64,000 nucleotides of DNA from Ooceraea biroi. Lineage: Eukaryota > Arthropoda > Insecta > Hymenoptera > Formicidae. The translations under genes and the position numbers were made by a program. Positions 60,565 to 64,000 of this stretch are shown piece after piece; positions within the stretch are counted from its first letter, which is position 1; each line of letters starts with the position of its first letter. Location: NCBI RefSeq assembly GCF_003672135.1, contig NC_039517.1, positions 6,293,475 through 6,357,474 of the forward strand, read 5' to 3'. The notes beneath the pieces were generated by a model. It did not search any database. It was not told where the DNA came from and saw only the letters and a list, made by a program, of their open reading frames with translations.

Positions 60565-62639
60565 TAAGACGAGAAACGACATTGCTGATAGGACGAACTG
60601 GTGTATTTGAATTATCGGACGGACAAAGTGTTGCTCTTTAATTCGCGAGGCTTAGGATCGATTACTTCTTTTTCCTGCGTGCCGCCACAAATATTCATAC
60701 TTTCATTTTATATCAACGAGAAGAAAAAATGCGCGTGTAATGTATAATATAATAGTATAGATTTTCGTACATGTTCATGGTCTGTACTTCACGTAAATTT
60801 TTCATAACGTTGTGCTCATTACTTAGCCATACCTGCCCCTTGCACTAATCGATAAGTTAATATTGGGGCAGATAATTGATTTTTTTAAAAAAAGTGATAC
60901 ATTCTTGGCTCGTCCATCTGACTTCCATTCTGGATTACAATAACGTGATAGAGAGAACACGTGTATCATGCGTCAGTGGTCACTGGAAGCATAATTGCGT
61001 GTAAATGAGTACGCAGGAACGCAGTTAATTGCACATTACTTCAGCACGACAATTACGCAAGCATCGAAAATGAGATGAAAATCTCGACGAGCCATTCCAC
61101 TCGCGTAACGTGTAATGCTTCTGTGACATTCAATATCGAACGGAGGAATTTCATTCCTTCGAAATTAGCTACAAATAAGAAAGAAGATTTCAAGCTATGC
61201 ACAACTGAATAAATATCCTCGTGTATTGTAAGAGGATTGTAATGTAACTGTGGGGCAGAATCAAGGAGTTTGTAAGGATTGTATCGTATTCAGCAAGAAA
61301 TAAGTAATTTTTTAAAAACTTGAGAGCTACAGGAATTATGCATCAAATGTTCGCCAAAATTTGAGAGATAAATGTCGAAAAAGCAAGATACATTAACATG
61401 GATCTTAAGAGTAAAGAAGTTTTCTCAACAGTCGTAAGAGCCATTCGACTAATCCCAAAAGTCAAAGTACGAAATTTTTTACAGATTTACATAAAACGCT
61501 TTTGAAGTACAGGAAGAGATATTAGGATATTAAGATATAGAGATATTAAGGAGGAAAATGTCTTGAAAAAGCAAAAAATACACACAATAAGGGAGGGTAA
61601 TATGCAACACAGCGTATCTCTAATTCTTGGAGATATACCGTACTACTCAGGATTATAATCCTTTTTTCCCGTTGGGAATCAAGCAAGTATTGCTTGCCAA
61701 CAAGCGCATTCTCGCAAATTCCGTTCTATTGGGATGGTTAAGTTGCAAGTTTAAAATCACAAAGCAAATTATGCATGATCGTAATTTTTTAGTTTAATTT
61801 TGCGTAAATTTTATAATTATGTTAATTAATCTGCGTGTAATTAATGATGCATATAATAAAAAAAGGGAAGAATTGTCGGGTTGATTAGAAATACTTCACA
61901 TTTTAAGTAATTATTTCACTTACAAATGTCATTAATCTTTTTGAGTACAGAGTCTGTACTACAGACGATTGCGACACTCACAAGTTTCTATCCAGCTTCG
62001 AGAGATATTTCAATTGCGGAGACAGATTTCCGGAATTCAGCAAATCGTACCACGCAAAATAAATAGATATTGGGCGACAAATATTCGATTGACGTCGCCA
62101 CACCGACGTGGTCAAAGTGGTGCAAAGTGGATCGACAATTATGCTTCACGGCCCGTCAAGCTCTCCACGACGATGGGAAACTCGAAGCAAGGGTGGTTAA
62201 GCTCCCGAAGCAGAATGTCGATAAATAATCGTAAATTATGCACGGGGTGAACTAAGCGAGGAATTCTAATAATCGACCGCATGCTAATCTTTAGCGCTCA
62301 CGTCCCAGTAGGTGAAATTAATAAGATGTATGTGCCAGATATCATGTCCAACTTTCGCCCCATTAATTACTAATTATACGTGCAAACTTTTAATTAAATT
62401 AGAAATTTAGCTCATTCTCGAGTAAACCGACAACGGTAAAACTTAACTTGAAAAACCGATTCTCCCCGTCAATCAGAAATGGGAATCATGTCGATATCGT
62501 GTACCTTCCTTGTTGCAACGGCGAACATCGTTACCCTGAAACTTCCCGCAGGCGGAAGGTACAATCGCGACGAGTGCTGTGCGACAACTGCGAACTAACT
62601 GCATTCAAAGCAAAGTCCGAGTGTATGCGTCCTCCTACG

Positions 62640-63830
62640 TCGAGAAAGCGAGAAACTAAACGGAGGCCGAGTCAGTGGCCGCGCGGACGTGTTCTCGGTG
62701 CGCAATCGACGAGGCGAAGAAGGTAGACAGAGAGAACGGAACTCACCATCAGCAACTTGACCTTATTAACCAAAGGGGACGTTGTAAGGAACTTGTTGAC
62801 GGCCGTCAATATTTTCCCTTCCAACGTGGCAGCGCTTCCGGCGTCTCGTCCTTGCGAGCATCCGGGCCCGATGTCCGCCCCCTCGCCGGGACTGGGCAAC
62901 AACTCCCGGCAGCCTTCCGGCCCGAGATCCCTCTTCTTCAGCTCTCCCCGTGGGCCCGCGTGGCTCTGCTCCTCCCCTGTGCTCCGCCGCACCCTCAACA
63001 ATCACGCTCAGCACGTGTCGGCATCAGAACCGGCGACCGGCTGGCCTAAGGGTTCCTCCGAGCCCTTAGGGCATCCAACGAGGGTTCCTGTTCGTTTTCT
63101 CTCTCCTGTTCGTTGTCGTTTCTCAGCTGGAGGACCAACCGAAGGAGGGAACTTAACGAGATGGGGCTGGGTGATCCCCCGATTGTGCGTCTCGGAAACT
63201 TTCTGACTTTACTAAAGCGACGCACCTCCGTGGCTCGCGTGGTACCAACGAGACTGGTACCACTACTGATCGTGCTGGCGTGTGTACTAGTGAAAGTAGC
63301 GGATCGTTGGACGCACCGCTGATTGAAGAGGAAAAATCGCGTCGCTTTGGGCAATTTTTATCCGCAGAATTGATGTCGACATGCGACGAGCGCGTGACGA
63401 CGCGAGGTTTCCACCCCGCGAGCAATTTTCTCTTTTAATCCTTTCTGCCGGTACGTTTGGGTGCTCGTCACCGGGGTTTGTCACGGTACCATAACTTCAG
63501 GCGATATTTATTGGCGGAATGTCGGCACACGTTGCCGATGATGCCGTGCACGCGACGTCGGCCGCGAGGTTCCGGTTGGCTGTCACTCTTCGAGGCCCCG
63601 ACAGTGGCGCGTTCTCGACGTGGACTGAAGTCCGGAACGGTCCAACGGATGCTGCGACTCCGCTCCGGAGGCCGAAGAACGCGCGAGCGCGCGAGAGGAA
63701 CGCGGCGTGCGAGATAGAGAGAGAGAGAGAGGGATCGGGGGCAGGAAGAGGGAGCGATGGAGAGAGGGTGGCGGAAGCGAGGCATGAGAGGGAGGATTCT
63801 ATCGTGGAAAATGGGGGAACCGTGGCTGTG
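62640..63830 (-). promoter_or_regulatory. CpG-rich region, possible 5' end or promoter
   Basis: GC- and CpG-rich block with GA and CT runs (63711-63732, 63831-63909) at its right edge. With the donor at 62746 it looks like the 5' exon and promoter area of a minus-strand gene, plausibly the calmodulin-like one. The overlapping open frames here are what high GC content gives by chance. Confidence 0.3.
62747..62850 (-). CDS. Tentative 5' exon of the calmodulin-like gene ending in ATG at the splice donor
   Basis: On the minus strand the sequence AAGTTGCTGATG is followed at once by a strong donor GTGAGT (62746-62741). The ATG (62749-62747) is the only Met codon in an otherwise open frame, and it ends in phase 0. 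The exon at 42240 begins in phase 0, so a join would give Met-Thr-Arg-Gln and 303 further residues. The 5' limit of the exon is arbitrary here. Alternatives: the exon belongs to another transcript, or translation starts at the MMM cluster in 41820-42240. Confidence 0.3.
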
Positions 63831-64000
63831 TCTTTCTCTATCTCTCTCTCCGTTCCTGTTTCTCTTTGACTCTCTGTCTCTCTCTCTCTCTTCCTCTTCC
63901 TCTCTGCTCCATGAAGAAGGGATGGATTATAGTAGGCTGTAGGGTTCTCTGGGGGTTCGGAGAGTTTCGACTGACGCCACTAGTTGCTGGTAAACCTCGC

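Larger units (their letters stand above)
59598..60593. mobile_element. Probable mariner-like remnant split by a foldback element
   Basis: The sequence from 59598 (GGTCAGCCCATAAGTAATGTCGTTTCT) resembles a mariner end. A decayed complement ending near 60593 (reverse complement TCCTATCAGCAATGTCGTTTCTC) faces it, with about 18 of 24 positions matching. The foldback at 59784-60564 lies between, so it seems to have landed inside the older element. The outer target site cannot be fixed. Confidence 0.4.
42241..62746 (-). other. 20-kb stretch: probable first intron or upstream region of the calmodulin-like gene
   Basis: I see no supported exon. It contains a CT run (42641-42668), a satellite-bearing MITE (44799-45981), a TA run (47384-47408), a short hairpin (52539-52570), a GA run (54092-54128) and a nested foldback/mariner remnant (59598-60593). 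CpG-rich patches near 44200-44500, 49480-49700, 53170-53450 and 57850-58320 have no coding support. Confidence 0.45.

Noticed and set aside
62757..63206. 149-codon plus-strand open frame in CpG-rich DNA
   Set aside because: Several frames are open on both strands here, as expected at high GC. There is no recognisable domain and no splice structure supports it.
1..64000. tRNA and rRNA genes
   Set aside because: A by-eye search for B-box-like GGTTCGA-type sequences on both strands gave only isolated hits without an A box or cloverleaf. A tRNAscan run would be decisive.

Overview
The window is invertebrate nuclear DNA. Small GT-AG exons are scattered through long introns, there are no bacterial-style gene arrays, and Tc1/mariner-type elements and foldback MITEs are common. 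The mariner types, the DUF4817-type transposase fragment and the CpG-rich, patchy base composition suggest a hymenopteran insect, most likely an ant. That placement is an inference.

Two host genes can be supported, and they converge. (1) On the + strand, 2629-9715, lie seven exons of a gene whose 5' end is outside the window. It encodes a protein of more than 1,420 residues. The N-terminal half is a PLP-dependent class V aminotransferase / cysteine-desulfurase-like enzyme with the PLP lysine and a GGC catalytic-loop cysteine visible. A very long Ser-rich linker follows, then a C-terminal TtcA-like PP-loop ATPase (tRNA thiolation family). A sulfur-mobilising and a sulfur-inserting enzyme thus sit in one chain. 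(2) On the - strand, from 42240 (or possibly 62749) down to 15383, lies a calmodulin-like four-EF-hand gene resembling Drosophila CG11638. It has a Ser/Gln-rich N-terminal exon and an acidic C-terminal tail, with coding exons at 41820-42240, 39295-39438, 27460-27575, 18556-18646, 15866-15922 and 15383-15465. A CpG-rich segment at 62.6-63.8 kb may hold its 5' exon.

Most of the rest is intron or intergenic DNA with transposable elements. These are a dead mariner with a 677-bp internal tandem duplication (266-2176), a foldback element with 235-bp arms (3203-4129), a deletion derivative of a DUF4817-type Tc1/mariner-like element (12767-13456), a small mariner-type MITE (30293-30461), an apparently intact 1,288-bp mariner with a full D,D34D transposase (33755-35042), a long-TIR MITE whose loop is a six-unit ~118-bp satellite array (44799-45981), and a second foldback element (59784-60564) that seems nested in an older mariner-like remnant. 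The two foldbacks share TAA target duplications and CAAG termini. No tRNA, rRNA or CRISPR was recognised.
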